Positions 54,486-63,826 of a DNA stretch of 64,000 bases are shown here, one piece after another. The stretch is taken from contig NZ_BCVX01000008.1 of NCBI RefSeq assembly GCF_001591965.1, forward strand, positions 62,001-126,000. Reading direction: 5' to 3'. Position 1 is the stretch's first letter. Each line of letters opens with the position of its first letter. This DNA comes from Lysinibacillus odysseyi 34hs-1 = NBRC 100172 (GTDB lineage Bacteria; Bacillota; Bacilli; Bacillales_A; Planococcaceae). Below the pieces are notes generated by a model. The model was not told the origin of the DNA. It made no database searches and was given only the letters and a program-made list of their open reading frames with translations. The position numbers and the translations under genes were made by a program.

Positions 54486-54520
54486 ATGAGCCCCTTATTA
54501 ATAAGGGGCTCATTTTTGTT
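54486..54520 (+). terminator. Terminator after the second FMN riboswitch
   Basis: GAGCCCCTTAT paired with ATAAGGGGCTC (nearly perfect), followed by ATTTTTGTTTT, about 110 bases before ribE. Confidence 0.92.
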
Positions 54521-54628
54521 TTGGAAATGTAGCGCTGGTTAAAAAATGTCCATGACTCTCTTCTAACCAAAGATACAAATCCCGCACAGCAAAACATACA
54601 AATTGCAGCAGAGAAAGGAGGAGGAAAA

Positions 54629-55267
54629 ATGTTTACAGGTATTATTGAAGACATAGGAAAGGTGCACTCAATTGTCCAAGGACCAAATACGATGGAACTT
54701 ACTATTTCATCAAGCAAAATCCTATCGGATATCCATCTTGGGGATAGCATCGCAGTAAATGGTGTTTGTTTAACTGTTACTTCCTTTTCGGATAAGTATT
54801 TTACTGTAGATGTCATGCCTGAAACCGTAAAATCCACTAGTCTACAATCTCTTACGGCCGGCAGCCATGTAAATTTGGAAAGGGCCATGTCTGCAAATGG
54901 TCGTTTCGGGGGACATTTCGTCTCCGGTCATGTAGATGGTACAGGAATCATCATAAAAAAGCGCCCTGTAGCAAATGCCGTATATATCGATATTGCCATC
55001 AGTGAAGCACTGAGCGAGTATTGCCTGTTAAAAGGATCGATAACGATAGATGGTACGAGCTTGACGATTTTTGACTTACAGCCTCAGCAGTTGACTGTTT
55101 CGCTCATTCCTCACACTTACCGGGAAACAGTGCTTGGGATGAAAAAGGAACGAGAACCGGTAAATATTGAAACCGATCTACTAGGCAAGTATATTATCAA
55201 TCAATTTAAGGGACGCCAGAAGTCGTCCTCGCTTACTATGGATTTTTTACATCAGCATGGATTTTAG
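54629..55267 (+). CDS. ribE: Riboflavin synthase alpha subunit
   Basis: 212 residues, two homologous barrel halves beginning [12 protein letters not shown] and [26 protein letters not shown] and [12 protein letters not shown] are the paired substrate-site motifs. It dismutates two lumazines to riboflavin. AAAGGAGGAGG precedes the ATG. First gene of the operon; the deaminase-reductase gene ribD that normally leads is absent from this window. The riboswitches sit directly in front. Confidence 0.96.
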   Translation: MFTGIIEDIGKVHSIVQGPNTMELTISSSKILSDIHLGDSIAVNGVCLTVTSFSDKYFTVDVMPETVKSTSLQSLTAGSHVNLERAMSANGRFGGHFVSGHVDGTGIIIKKRPVANAVYIDIAISEALSEYCLLKGSITIDGTSLTIFDLQPQQLTVSLIPHTYRETVLGMKKEREPVNIETDLLGKYIINQFKGRQKSSSLTMDFLHQHGF

Positions 55268-55278
55268 GAGGTGCCCCA

Positions 55279-56469
55279 ATGTTTCACACAATTGATGAGG
55301 CAATAGAAGATTTAAAGGCGGGAAGACCAATTATTGTGGTAGATGATGAAGACCGGGAAAATGAAGGAGATTTTCTCGTATTAGCCGAGCATGCAACACC
55401 AGAGAATATTAACTTTATGGCCGTACACGGAAGAGGGCTTATTTGTACACCTATCTCCCCTGCACTTGCTGAACGTCTCAACTTGCATCCGATGGTCAGC
55501 TATAATACCGATAACCATCAAACTGCTTTTACGGTAAGCATTGACTACATGACAACAGAGACAGGAATCAGTGCCTATGAACGCTCTGAAACGATTTTGC
55601 GTATGCTAGATTCTCAAGTAACTGCTGTAGATTTCCGTCGCCCCGGCCATGTATTTCCTTTAGTAGCAAAGGAACAAGGCGTTCTTGTGCGAAACGGCCA
55701 TACAGAGGCGGCAGTCGACCTGGCTACTCTTTGCGGCTCACAGCCAGCCGGTGTGATCTGTGAAATTATGAAGGAAAATGGAGAGATGGCAAGAGTTCCT
55801 GAACTTTTAGAAATCTCTAAGCAGTATGCTTTAAAAATTATCACGATAGCAGATCTGATCCGCTACCGCTATGAACGGGAACAGCTGGTAGCTCGTGAGG
55901 CAAGTGTTCAAATGCCAACTGAATTCGGTGCTTTTCAGATGATCGGTTATTCCAATCAAGTTGATGACAAGGAGCATATAGCTCTTTATGCAGGTAATAT
56001 TTTTGAAGAAGAAGCTCCTCTTGTACGAATCCATTCTGCGTGTCTGACAGGCGATATCTTTCACTCAAAGCGCTGTGAATGCGGTCCGCAGCTTCATAAG
56101 GCCCTGCATCTCATTCAGCAGGAAGGGACAGGGATTGTGCTTTATATGGCACAGGAAGGACGCGGTATTGGGCTTCTCAATAAGTTAAAAGCCTATGAGC
56201 TGCAGGAACAGGGATACGATACAGTGGAGGCAAATGAAAAGCTTGGTTTTGCACCAGAAATGCGGGACTACGGGCTTTGCGCACAAATGCTGCGGGATTT
56301 AGGGATCACAAAGGTACGTCTGATGACGAATAATCCCGCTAAAATCCATGGTCTTGAGCAATACGGAATTCAAGTAGTAGAACGTGTGCCGGTAGAGATT
56401 GAAGCAGTACCGGAAAATAAACATTATTTAGAAGTAAAAAAACAAAAAATGGATCATATTTTTATATAG
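55279..56469 (+). CDS. ribBA: Bifunctional DHBP synthase / GTP cyclohydrolase II
   Basis: 396 residues. N-terminal DHBP synthase (about 1-200) with [11 protein letters not shown] and the substrate motif [23 protein letters not shown]-terminal GTP cyclohydrolase II (about 205-396) with zinc cysteines in [29 protein letters not shown] and the ANEKLGF motif. Supplies both branches of the pathway. It follows ribE by 11 bases with AGGAGG upstream. Confidence 0.96.
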   Translation: MFHTIDEAIEDLKAGRPIIVVDDEDRENEGDFLVLAEHATPENINFMAVHGRGLICTPISPALAERLNLHPMVSYNTDNHQTAFTVSIDYMTTETGISAYERSETILRMLDSQVTAVDFRRPGHVFPLVAKEQGVLVRNGHTEAAVDLATLCGSQPAGVICEIMKENGEMARVPELLEISKQYALKIITIADLIRYRYEREQLVAREASVQMPTEFGAFQMIGYSNQVDDKEHIALYAGNIFEEEAPLVRIHSACLTGDIFHSKRCECGPQLHKALHLIQQEGTGIVLYMAQEGRGIGLLNKLKAYELQEQGYDTVEANEKLGFAPEMRDYGLCAQMLRDLGITKVRLMTNNPAKIHGLEQYGIQVVERVPVEIEAVPENKHYLEVKKQKMDHIFI

Positions 56470-56481
56470 GAGATGAGCAAA

Positions 56482-56961
56482 ATGGGACAAACATTTGAAG
56501 CACAGTTAATCGGTACAGGACTTAAGGTTGGCATTGTAGTCGGCCGGTTCAATGAGTTTATTACAGCAAAGCTGCTCAGCGGGGCTATGGATGGATTAAA
56601 GCGCCATGGTATGGCAGAAGAGGATATTGACGTGGCATGGGTACCAGGAGCTTTCGAAGTGCCATTCATCGCCAAAAAGATGGCAGAATCAGGACAATAC
56701 GATGCCATTATTGGCCTGGGTACGGTTATACGCGGGTCTACAACTCATTATGACTATGTATGCAACGAGGCCGCTAAAGGGATTGCAAGCGTCGGTCTAT
56801 CAACAGGCGTGCCGGTCATCTTCGGCATTATCACAACAGAAACGATTGAGCAGGCAATTGAGCGCGCAGGTACAAAAGCAGGCAATAAAGGCTATGAGTC
56901 AGCGGTTTCAGCCATCGAAATGGCAAATTTAAGCCGCCTGCTTCCAGGTGCCTCCTCTTAA
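56482..56961 (+). CDS. ribH: 6,7-dimethyl-8-ribityllumazine synthase
   Basis: 159 residues from the ATG of MGQTFEAQ, with AGGAG about 9 bases upstream; the ATG three codons earlier overlaps that site. [19 protein letters not shown] and [14 protein letters not shown] with the catalytic histidine region are all present. Forms the icosahedral capsid-type enzyme in Bacillus. Last gene of the operon. Confidence 0.96.
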   Translation: MGQTFEAQLIGTGLKVGIVVGRFNEFITAKLLSGAMDGLKRHGMAEEDIDVAWVPGAFEVPFIAKKMAESGQYDAIIGLGTVIRGSTTHYDYVCNEAAKGIASVGLSTGVPVIFGIITTETIEQAIERAGTKAGNKGYESAVSAIEMANLSRLLPGASS

Positions 56962-56990
56962 GAGGTGACCTGCTGGACGCACCTATAATG

Positions 56991-57030
56991 AAACCCCGCC
57001 GGACTGTTCCTGCGGGGTTCATTTCATTCT
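56991..57030. terminator. Terminator at the end of the rib operon
   Basis: AACCCCGC paired with GCGGGGTT; both strands have a T-rich side, so it can serve the convergent reductase gene too. Confidence 0.75.
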
Positions 57031-57584
57031 TATTGAGCGTTTACCGGCTCTTGCTTTAAAGCCTTACTCATCTCACAGTATTGGGCAAATACACGTGCCA
57101 ATTCTTTCAGGCGCATGTGAATTTCTTCGTCCACGATATTGTTTTCTGCATCGAAGTGATCCGCATGTGTATATACATAGTTTGGTAGCACTAAACAGCG
57201 GAAATAATCCAAAATCGGCTTCAATTGATTTTCCAACACAAGATGGTGCTGGTATGTGCCGCCGTTCCCAACAATTGCAGCCGGCTTATAGCGCAGCGCT
57301 TTAGGAGGAATCATATCAAATGCATTTTTCAGCACCCCTGGAATGGATGCCTGGAAAATAGGCGATGCGAAGATATAGCCATCCGCCTCTTCAAATTTTT
57401 GAATCATCATTTTCATATCGTCATTCAGCGGGCTGCCATCTAAAATTTGATGTTTCAAATCGCTGAAGTAAAGAATTTCTAACTCTAAATCGGTATTTAA
57501 GTCTGCAATATATCGTTGAACTTGTTGTAGTACTGCACCTGTCTTACGACCAAATACTGTGCCGTCAACTAGTAATATCTTCAT
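57030..57584 (-). CDS. NADPH-dependent FMN reductase family protein
   Basis: 184 residues from the ATG behind GGCAGGAG; the longer frame lacks a site. MKILLVDGTVFGRKTG is the flavin phosphate loop, and ASPIFQASIPGVLKNAFDMIP and AAIVGNGGTYQHH are typical of the FMN_red family. It lies convergent to the rib operon, a sensible neighbour for a flavin-using enzyme, but it is not in that transcript. Confidence 0.87.
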   Translation of the reverse strand: MKILLVDGTVFGRKTGAVLQQVQRYIADLNTDLELEILYFSDLKHQILDGSPLNDDMKMMIQKFEEADGYIFASPIFQASIPGVLKNAFDMIPPKALRYKPAAIVGNGGTYQHHLVLENQLKPILDYFRCLVLPNYVYTHADHFDAENNIVDEEIHMRLKELARVFAQYCEMSKALKQEPVNAQ

Positions 57585-57813
57585 TATACTCCTGCCTCCA
57601 TTATAAAATACACGAGTTGATATACTCATATAACATTGTAACAGAAGAAGAGGCATAACGAATAGACGGATAGCGCAAATTCAGTCTTAAGGCGTAACCA
57701 CAAGACAGTAGCCGTACGTTTTTCACTGCTGTTCTTTGCCGACTTATTACACCTTCTCGTTCCGCCTCTGCCTCCAAAATTTCTTTAGCGGGAATTTCCC
57801 TGAAAGGATAAAG

Positions 57814-58617
57814 TTACTCCTCCTCTCTTTTTATTTCCTTTAACTTTGTACGGTCAAATACTACTTCCTTATCCACGGGAGTATGGTCATCTTCTTTTAA
57901 CTTTGTCCAATCAAACATCTTCTCCCGGTCCATCTCTGCATCCCTTTCTATTACCGGTATCTTCATTGCTGCCAGTTGTGAGGACTCATAAATAGCCACC
58001 TTTTTCTGTTTTTCATTCAGAGCGATAACTTTCATCGCCAGCGCTACTTGGCTTGCTTCAATCGATCTTATTCCTTTTAATGGACCGATGAGAAGCGGAT
58101 TTAACACCTTTAAGACTAGTTCTCCCGTTTTCTCTCCGAAGCGAAATTCCTTACGTTCTCCTACAAGCAATGACGGCCGGATAATTGACAGCTGCGGGAA
58201 ATCCATTTCGATAAGCTCCTTCTCCAGCTTCCCTTTCACCCGGCTATAATAAGCGAGCGCCTTTTCATTGGCACCCATCGCAGAAATAACGATAAAATGC
58301 CGAACGCCTATCTTTTTTGCCAGTGAAGCGATATGCAGTGGATATTCTAAATCTACCTTTTCAAAATTCTCACGTGTACCGGCCTTTTTTATCGTTGTGC
58401 CAAGACAGCAATATATTTCATGCGCAAAATCTAAATCGGTTTCTGCCAATTCATCAAAATTAACAATCCTCTCAACTAGCTTTTTATGATGATAACCTAG
58501 TTCCCTTCTTGTAAGTGCTGTAACGGAAACATATTCCTCACTTTCACATAGCAATCGGACAAGATGTGATCCGACAAGCCCTGTGGCCCCTACTACAATG
58601 GCTGAACGCATATCCAT
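57814..58617 (-). CDS. NAD(P)-binding atypical SDR protein with repeated C-terminal tail motif
   Basis: 267 residues from the ATG 7 bases after GGTGGG. Rossmann motif VVGATGLVGSHLVRLL near the N-terminus, YCCLGTTIKKAGT and FIVISAMGANEKALAYYSRVKGKLE resemble the HTATIP2/YwnB-like short-chain group; SIIRPSLLVGERKEFR also fits. The last 45 residues are charged and contain FDWTKLKE and FDRTKLKE, which look like a duplicated short linear motif. Substrate unknown. Confidence 0.8.
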   Translation of the reverse strand: MDMRSAIVVGATGLVGSHLVRLLCESEEYVSVTALTRRELGYHHKKLVERIVNFDELAETDLDFAHEIYCCLGTTIKKAGTRENFEKVDLEYPLHIASLAKKIGVRHFIVISAMGANEKALAYYSRVKGKLEKELIEMDFPQLSIIRPSLLVGERKEFRFGEKTGELVLKVLNPLLIGPLKGIRSIEASQVALAMKVIALNEKQKKVAIYESSQLAAMKIPVIERDAEMDREKMFDWTKLKEDDHTPVDKEVVFDRTKLKEIKREEE

Positions 58618-58719
58618 ATGCACGCCCACCTTTTCTTTTCTATAGTTTTGTTTCATTTTCACACATAACTACCATTTTTTCACCATATTTTAAAAGGAAC
58701 AGGCGAGAGAAAGGATGCG

Positions 58720-59760
58720 ATGAATTTGCCAAATCAAAAAAGGAAAATTGCTTTTATTGTGGAACATTGCCCTATTAAAGGTCTTTATCCACTTGAACGA
58801 GCAATGCTGTTAAGTAAACTATTAAATGAAGAATCTGTTTTTATGTTTGTGAAAACTAACGATATGAATGCGTTAAAACGCTTTGAGGAAACAGGCGTAA
58901 CACCTGTTTTGTTTGAAAAATATGAGGAGCTTGTCAAGTCGATCCGCAATCTTGATCTGGACTTAATTATTCAGGACGGAAAAGATACTATAGCCGAACA
59001 AGTAGAGATGCTGCGCCCATTCTGTAAAACGATTGTTCACTTTGATGATTTTGGCAGTGGCAATGTACTGGCGGACTGTAATGTAGTCGCTTTATTTGAG
59101 GACTTAGGTTCATCAGGTGAAATGCTGCCGGCCAATACGCTGGCTGGCAGCTATGCATTTGCAGTAAACAGCCATCTGCCGGAGATCGCAGCGATCCGAG
59201 ATGACCAAATGACCAATCATCCGCCTCATATTGTGATAGCTTTCGAGGATGGGGACGAGCACAATCTCACATATCGTACATTGCGGCACCTGACACAGCT
59301 ACATGTTCCTTTAAGAATTTCTGTCGCGATCGATGAAGAATACAAACATCCTATCGGGGATTTACAAATGATGCTGCTAAGCCGCCGCAATGCCAAAATT
59401 GTAAAAAGCACAGAGGCACTGTATGAGCTGCTGCATGACGCCGATATTGTCGTATGTAACAACAATTATACACCTTATAAAGTAGCATCAATCGGTATTC
59501 CATGTATTACCCTGGCTCAGCATGAGCGGGAAATTGCTCACGCATTTGCCCGTGAACTCAATGGTTTTATTCATTTAGGACTCGGCCGTAAAATTAAGCA
59601 GTCTTCCATTCAAAACGCGGTCATGGAACTGCTGCTGCACGAACACCGCCGGGAGCGTGCTATCCGTAAACAGCGGTCCCTTGAAATCTTAGGAAATAAT
59701 GAAATTTTACAGGCATTGCTTTTAGACTTAGCATATGGCAGACATTTAGCACAGCTGTAA
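58720..59760 (+). CDS. PseG/SpsG-like GT-B fold protein
   Basis: 346 residues. The first part (IAFIVEHCPIKGLYPLERAMLLSKLL) and middle segments LDLIIQDGKDTI and IVHFDDFGSG...DCNVVALFED resemble PseG-type UDP-sugar hydrolases and SpsG coat polysaccharide proteins; the C-terminal half has ADIVVCNNNYTPYKVASIGIPCITLAQ, a nucleotide-sugar loop. No pseudaminic or spore-coat genes lie nearby, so it is an orphan. It could process a surface sugar. The start ATG is preceded only by AAAGGATGCG. Confidence 0.65.
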   Translation: MNLPNQKRKIAFIVEHCPIKGLYPLERAMLLSKLLNEESVFMFVKTNDMNALKRFEETGVTPVLFEKYEELVKSIRNLDLDLIIQDGKDTIAEQVEMLRPFCKTIVHFDDFGSGNVLADCNVVALFEDLGSSGEMLPANTLAGSYAFAVNSHLPEIAAIRDDQMTNHPPHIVIAFEDGDEHNLTYRTLRHLTQLHVPLRISVAIDEEYKHPIGDLQMMLLSRRNAKIVKSTEALYELLHDADIVVCNNNYTPYKVASIGIPCITLAQHEREIAHAFARELNGFIHLGLGRKIKQSSIQNAVMELLLHEHRRERAIRKQRSLEILGNNEILQALLLDLAYGRHLAQL

Positions 59761-59944
59761 GCTCAGCAAAAGCCAATTGATTGTCCTTTACCCTATCCCA
59801 CAGGATGCTGGCTTCTTTTCTCCATTTTTTCACTGCGGTAAAAAACCATTCTCATTCTCAAATCCGGCTTGTATGTGCTACAATAGAGAGCAGAAATTCT
59901 CAAAAAGAAGCGGGAATATTTTTTGTAAAGGAGTGTATATTTCC

Positions 59945-60130
59945 ATGCTGACAAAAGCACAGGTACAAGAGCAGATTGCAGAATTAAAAATGGACTACAT
60001 CAACTTGCAGGGTGACATGGAGAAGCTTGAATCGTTAGGTCATGAGGGATCGGTCAAGCAAGCGGTGGAACGCCTGGAAAAGATGGAAGCACGACTTGCA
60101 GAATTAAACAAGCAGTTAGCCGAGTTTTAA
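59945..60130 (+). CDS. Small coiled-coil protein, SE1832-like
   Basis: 61 residues from the ATG with AAAGGAG 11 bases upstream. The sequence is almost wholly heptad-like (QVQEQIAELKMDYINLQGDMEKLESLG...VERLEKMEARLAELNKQLAEF), like the small SE1832-type proteins of Staphylococcus and Bacillus. Function unknown. Confidence 0.75.
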   Translation: MLTKAQVQEQIAELKMDYINLQGDMEKLESLGHEGSVKQAVERLEKMEARLAELNKQLAEF

Positions 60131-60227
60131 ATTGCTTTGAACACATATTCTACTCTGCTCGCGGTCGCGTACCGCGAGTTTTTTGATGAACATAATAGAC
60201 GAAGAATTATTGGAGGAACGATAATAT

Positions 60228-61796
60228 ATGGCAATTTTAACGGTTGAAAATTTAGGGCATTCCTTTGGCGACCGCACACTATTTAAAGACGTGTCATTCC
60301 GTTTAGTTGAAGGTGATCATATTGGCTTGGTCGGTGCAAACGGTGTAGGAAAATCTACATTAATGAGTATTATTACAGGACAGGCAATCCATGATACAGG
60401 GAAAGTCGAGTGGCTTCCCGGCACTCACTACGGCTATCTTGACCAGCATACTGTGCTTACAGCAGGCCGTTCAATGCGAGATGCCTTACAGGATGCCTTT
60501 CTTCCGCTTTATAAAAAGGAAGAAGAACTAAACGAGATTACGATGAAAATGGGAGAGGCAACACCGGAAGAACTGGAAAAGCTGCTGGAGGATATGGCTG
60601 AAATCCAGGACGCTTTGGATGCGGGGGACTTCTACTCATTAGATATGAAAATTGAAGAGGTAGCACGCGGACTCGGCCTTGATGCGATTGGGCTAGACCG
60701 TGATGTAGCAGCTCTATCAGGTGGTCAGCGGACAAAAGTGCTATTAGCAAAGCTGCTGCTGGAAAAACCGAAAGTTCTGCTGTTGGACGAGCCAACTAAC
60801 TATTTGGACGAAGAGCATGTTACATGGCTGAAAAACTACCTAAAAAACTATCCTCATGCCTTTTTATTAATTTCGCATGATACGGAGTTTATGAATAATG
60901 TAGTAGATGTCATTTTTCACTTGGAGTTTTCTAAAATGACACGCTATACAGCTACTTACGAGAAATTCCTAGAGCTTGCTGAAATCAATAAGCGCCAGCA
61001 CATTGAGGCATATGAAAAGCAGCAGGAATTCATTAAAAAGCAGGAAGATTTCATTGCCAAGAACAAAGCTAGATATTCAACAACAGGCCGTGCAAAATCA
61101 CGTGCGAAGCAGCTCGACCGTCTCGAACGGATCGATCGTCCCGAAACAGCGGTGAAGCCTGAGTTTGGCTTCAAGGAATCACGTGCATCGAGCCGCTATG
61201 TAGTGGAAGCAGAGGAACTGCTCATTGGGTATGACAAAGATAAGCCATTATTACCTCCATTGACATTCCAAATCGAACGTGGACAGAAAATCGCGTTAGT
61301 CGGAATGAATGGTGTCGGTAAATCGACCCTGCTGAAAACGATGCTGGGCAAAATCAACCCGCTCGGCGGGAAAGTCATCCGTGGTGACTACCTTTTCCCT
61401 TCTTACTTCGAACAGGAAGTAAAAGCTGAAAAAATCACACCAATTGACGATGTATGGAATGCATTCCCGTCTATGGAACAAGCGCAGGTACGTGCTGCAT
61501 TAGCCCGCGCTGGCTTGAAGACAGAACATATACAGCGTCCGCTTAATTCCCTGTCAGGTGGTGAGCAGGCGAAGGTCCGTCTGTGTAAACTGATGATGAA
61601 TGAAGCAAACTGGCTGATTTTTGACGAGCCGACAAATCACTTAGATGTGGATGCTAAGGCAGAATTAAAGCGTGCGATGCAGGAATTCAAAGGCACCATC
61701 GTCCTTGTATCCCACGAGCCTGATTTTTACGAGGGACTGGCCACAAAAGTTTGGAACGTTCAAGATTGGTTTACAACAGGAAAAATAGATTTCTAA
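60228..61796 (+). CDS. ABC-F ATPase (YkpA/YbiT-like)
   Basis: 522 residues with two nucleotide-binding domains and no membrane segments: Walker A GANGVGKST and GMNGVGKST, signatures LSGGQRTKVLLAKLL and LSGGEQAKVRLCKLM, Walker B LLLDEPTNYLD and LIFDEPTNHLD. The linker carries a charged coiled coil (about 245-295). ABC-F proteins act on the ribosome in translation or antibiotic resistance. The length and linker fit the YbiT/YkpA branch. GGAGGAACG precedes the ATG. Confidence 0.92.
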   Translation: MAILTVENLGHSFGDRTLFKDVSFRLVEGDHIGLVGANGVGKSTLMSIITGQAIHDTGKVEWLPGTHYGYLDQHTVLTAGRSMRDALQDAFLPLYKKEEELNEITMKMGEATPEELEKLLEDMAEIQDALDAGDFYSLDMKIEEVARGLGLDAIGLDRDVAALSGGQRTKVLLAKLLLEKPKVLLLDEPTNYLDEEHVTWLKNYLKNYPHAFLLISHDTEFMNNVVDVIFHLEFSKMTRYTATYEKFLELAEINKRQHIEAYEKQQEFIKKQEDFIAKNKARYSTTGRAKSRAKQLDRLERIDRPETAVKPEFGFKESRASSRYVVEAEELLIGYDKDKPLLPPLTFQIERGQKIALVGMNGVGKSTLLKTMLGKINPLGGKVIRGDYLFPSYFEQEVKAEKITPIDDVWNAFPSMEQAQVRAALARAGLKTEHIQRPLNSLSGGEQAKVRLCKLMMNEANWLIFDEPTNHLDVDAKAELKRAMQEFKGTIVLVSHEPDFYEGLATKVWNVQDWFTTGKIDF

Positions 61797-61804
61797 GAAT
61801 AAGA

Positions 61805-61838
61805 AGGCCATGCCGGCAGCGTCGGCATGGCTTTTCTC
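61805..61838 (+). terminator. ABC-F gene terminator
   Basis: GCCATGCCG paired with CGGCATGGC, followed by TTTTC. Confidence 0.85.
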
Positions 61839-61876
61839 TAACTATCTATTCTCTCCCTCGCTAAGGAAATAGCTCT

Positions 61877-62122
61877 TCAGCTCACTTCCAGCCTATCACC
61901 ATCAGCATTGCGACGGACAACGTCCTGTTCCTCTTCCATAATAGAAAGGATATTCCTTGTCGGTCTCGCCCCTGCCATGAGCACCTTAGAAGAAGCTTCT
62001 GTCTTTTCTTCTAGCAGTCCCTTACCACCCACATTTGGAAATGTTGTCTGTGTCCGTTCCTGTGTTTTCTTTGGAGAAGGGCCGTTTATATTTGTCCCAC
62101 TCGTACCTACTGGTCTAACCAT
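61877..62122 (-). CDS. Small hypothetical protein downstream of liaR
   Basis: 81 residues from the second ATG of an ATG-AAC-ATG pair, which lies 6 bases after AGGTGGG. It is polar and likely disordered at first (PKKTQERTQTTFPN) and then has a charged helical end (ILSIMEEEQDVVRRNADGDRLEVS). I do not recognise a family. It follows liaR by about 57 bases on the same strand and may belong to that transcript. Confidence 0.5.
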   Translation of the reverse strand: MVRPVGTSGTNINGPSPKKTQERTQTTFPNVGGKGLLEEKTEASSKVLMAGARPTRNILSIMEEEQDVVRRNADGDRLEVS

Positions 62123-62178
62123 GTTCATCCCACCTATTGCCGTCTATTCTATTTTCTTATATCGGCCTGCTTACCATT

Positions 62179-62808
62179 TCATTTTACTAGATGGTGCTGA
62201 AAAGCATAAACAACTGCCTGGGTACGATCTTGCACTTCCAGTTTCGATAAAATATTGCTGACATGCGTCTTTACCGTTTTAATTCCAATGAACAGTTCAT
62301 CAGCAATATCCTGATTTGTTTTCCCTTGTGCTAGGAGGAGCAATACCTCCATCTCCCGTTCGGTCAGTTCATCATGGAGCGTTACATTCGGACGGCGGAA
62401 CTTTTGCATCATTTTTGCTGTTACCTCCGGTTCGAGGACCGATTCCCCCTTCACTGTACGGCGGATCGCCTCAGCAATTTGCTTTGCATTTGATGTTTTC
62501 AGCAAATAGCTGACAGCCCCCGCTTCCAGAGCCGGATACACTTTATCATCGTCCAAAAAGCTTGTAACCATCATAATTTTCGCTTCAGGCCATTGCTTTA
62601 AAATTTCGGTCGCGGCCTCCACCCCCGTCATATTCGGCATCACATTATCCAGCAAAATAATATCCGGACGCAAAGCCAACGCCTTACCAACAGCTTCTTT
62701 CCCATCTGCTGCCTCCCCGACGACTTCCATATCCGATTGTGCCGAAAGATAGGCGACAACGCCAATACGTACCATTTCGTGGTCATCTGCTACGACAATT
62801 TTAATCAT
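62179..62808 (-). CDS. liaR: Response regulator LiaR/VraR type
   Basis: 209 residues. Receiver with DD (8-9), phospho-acceptor D54 in ILLDNVMPNM and a C-terminal LuxR helix-turn-helix (LTEREMEVLLLLAQGKTNQDIADEL...KTHVSNILSKL). It overlaps liaS by 8 bases. Together with LiaF and LiaS it responds to cell-wall antibiotics. Confidence 0.92.
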   Translation of the reverse strand: MIKIVVADDHEMVRIGVVAYLSAQSDMEVVGEAADGKEAVGKALALRPDIILLDNVMPNMTGVEAATEILKQWPEAKIMMVTSFLDDDKVYPALEAGAVSYLLKTSNAKQIAEAIRRTVKGESVLEPEVTAKMMQKFRRPNVTLHDELTEREMEVLLLLAQGKTNQDIADELFIGIKTVKTHVSNILSKLEVQDRTQAVVYAFQHHLVK

Positions 62809-63826
62809 GCTTTTCCTCCAATTCCTTTGCGATCTGTACTTCTATCTTCGTGCCTTGTCCCGGGACGGAAGTGATTGTACAAATACCCCCAATTTCCGTT
62901 GCTCTTTCCACAATGTTTTTCATACCGTAGGATCCTATTTTTTCATGCTGGACATCAAATCCAACGCCGTTATCCTGAATTCGCAAGATATACATATTTG
63001 TTCTTTCCATGAGTAGAAGCTCTACATCCGTTGCCTTTGCATGGCGGAGCGTATTGGATAAGGCCTCCTGTGCGATCCGAAACAGATGATCCTCCTGCGC
63101 CTTTGTCAATGGTACATCTGCAAGCTCGTAATGAAGTTCGAAGGCTGCCTTTTGCTGCAGCTCCTCTATCAGCTCACGAAGTCCCTGTGCAAGCGTTTTG
63201 TTCTGTAATGCAATCGGGCGCAAATGCAAAAGCAGTGCACGCATCTCCAACTGAGCCTGCTGGACAATTTTTTCGATCTGCACCAAAATGGCTGCATCCT
63301 CATTATTTTCAGTAACAGATGACAATAACATGGAAGCCGCGAATAGCTGCTGCGAAACAGAATCATGCAACTCCCGTGCCAATCGCTGCCGTTCCTCTAC
63401 TAAGCGTTGGCGGACAATTGTTTCATCTGCTTCCACCTTTTCATTCGTAATACGATGCAGCGTCTTTCGTTGATGTTCAATCAGTTCTGCAACCTCCGAT
63501 AAGGATTTCCGTGTCGTGCGTGGAGAAGTTTTGGGCTCTTTATATCGTTCGATATCGAGCAGCTTTTTAATCTGTCTGCTCGTTTGGAAATCCTTTGTCA
63601 CAATGATGAAGGTAATCCAAAACGAAATGATCAAGCTCGCTACCAGAACACCAAAAATAAGCATGGCTAATACCGGCAATTCACCTTTTTCGGCATTCTC
63701 TATGAGCGGACGCCAGCTTTCTTCATTCGGCTCTCCATATAAAAGGACAAGACTGCCATATACAAACGAACCGAGCAGCATCATAAGCAGCAGGGTGCGA
63801 AAGCAAAAGCCTATTATTTTTGCCAT
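62801..63826 (-). CDS. liaS: Sensor histidine kinase LiaS/VraS type
   Basis: 341 residues. Two N-terminal membrane segments (about 8-30 and 52-76) with only a short outer loop, then the HisKA_3 motif ARELHDSVSQQLFA with H154, and an ATPase domain with LRHAKATDVELL and DNGVGFDVQHEK. It overlaps the end of liaF, as in the standard liaFSR order. Confidence 0.92.
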   Translation of the reverse strand: MAKIIGFCFRTLLLMMLLGSFVYGSLVLLYGEPNEESWRPLIENAEKGELPVLAMLIFGVLVASLIISFWITFIIVTKDFQTSRQIKKLLDIERYKEPKTSPRTTRKSLSEVAELIEHQRKTLHRITNEKVEADETIVRQRLVEERQRLARELHDSVSQQLFAASMLLSSVTENNEDAAILVQIEKIVQQAQLEMRALLLHLRPIALQNKTLAQGLRELIEELQQKAAFELHYELADVPLTKAQEDHLFRIAQEALSNTLRHAKATDVELLLMERTNMYILRIQDNGVGFDVQHEKIGSYGMKNIVERATEIGGICTITSVPGQGTKIEVQIAKELEEKHD

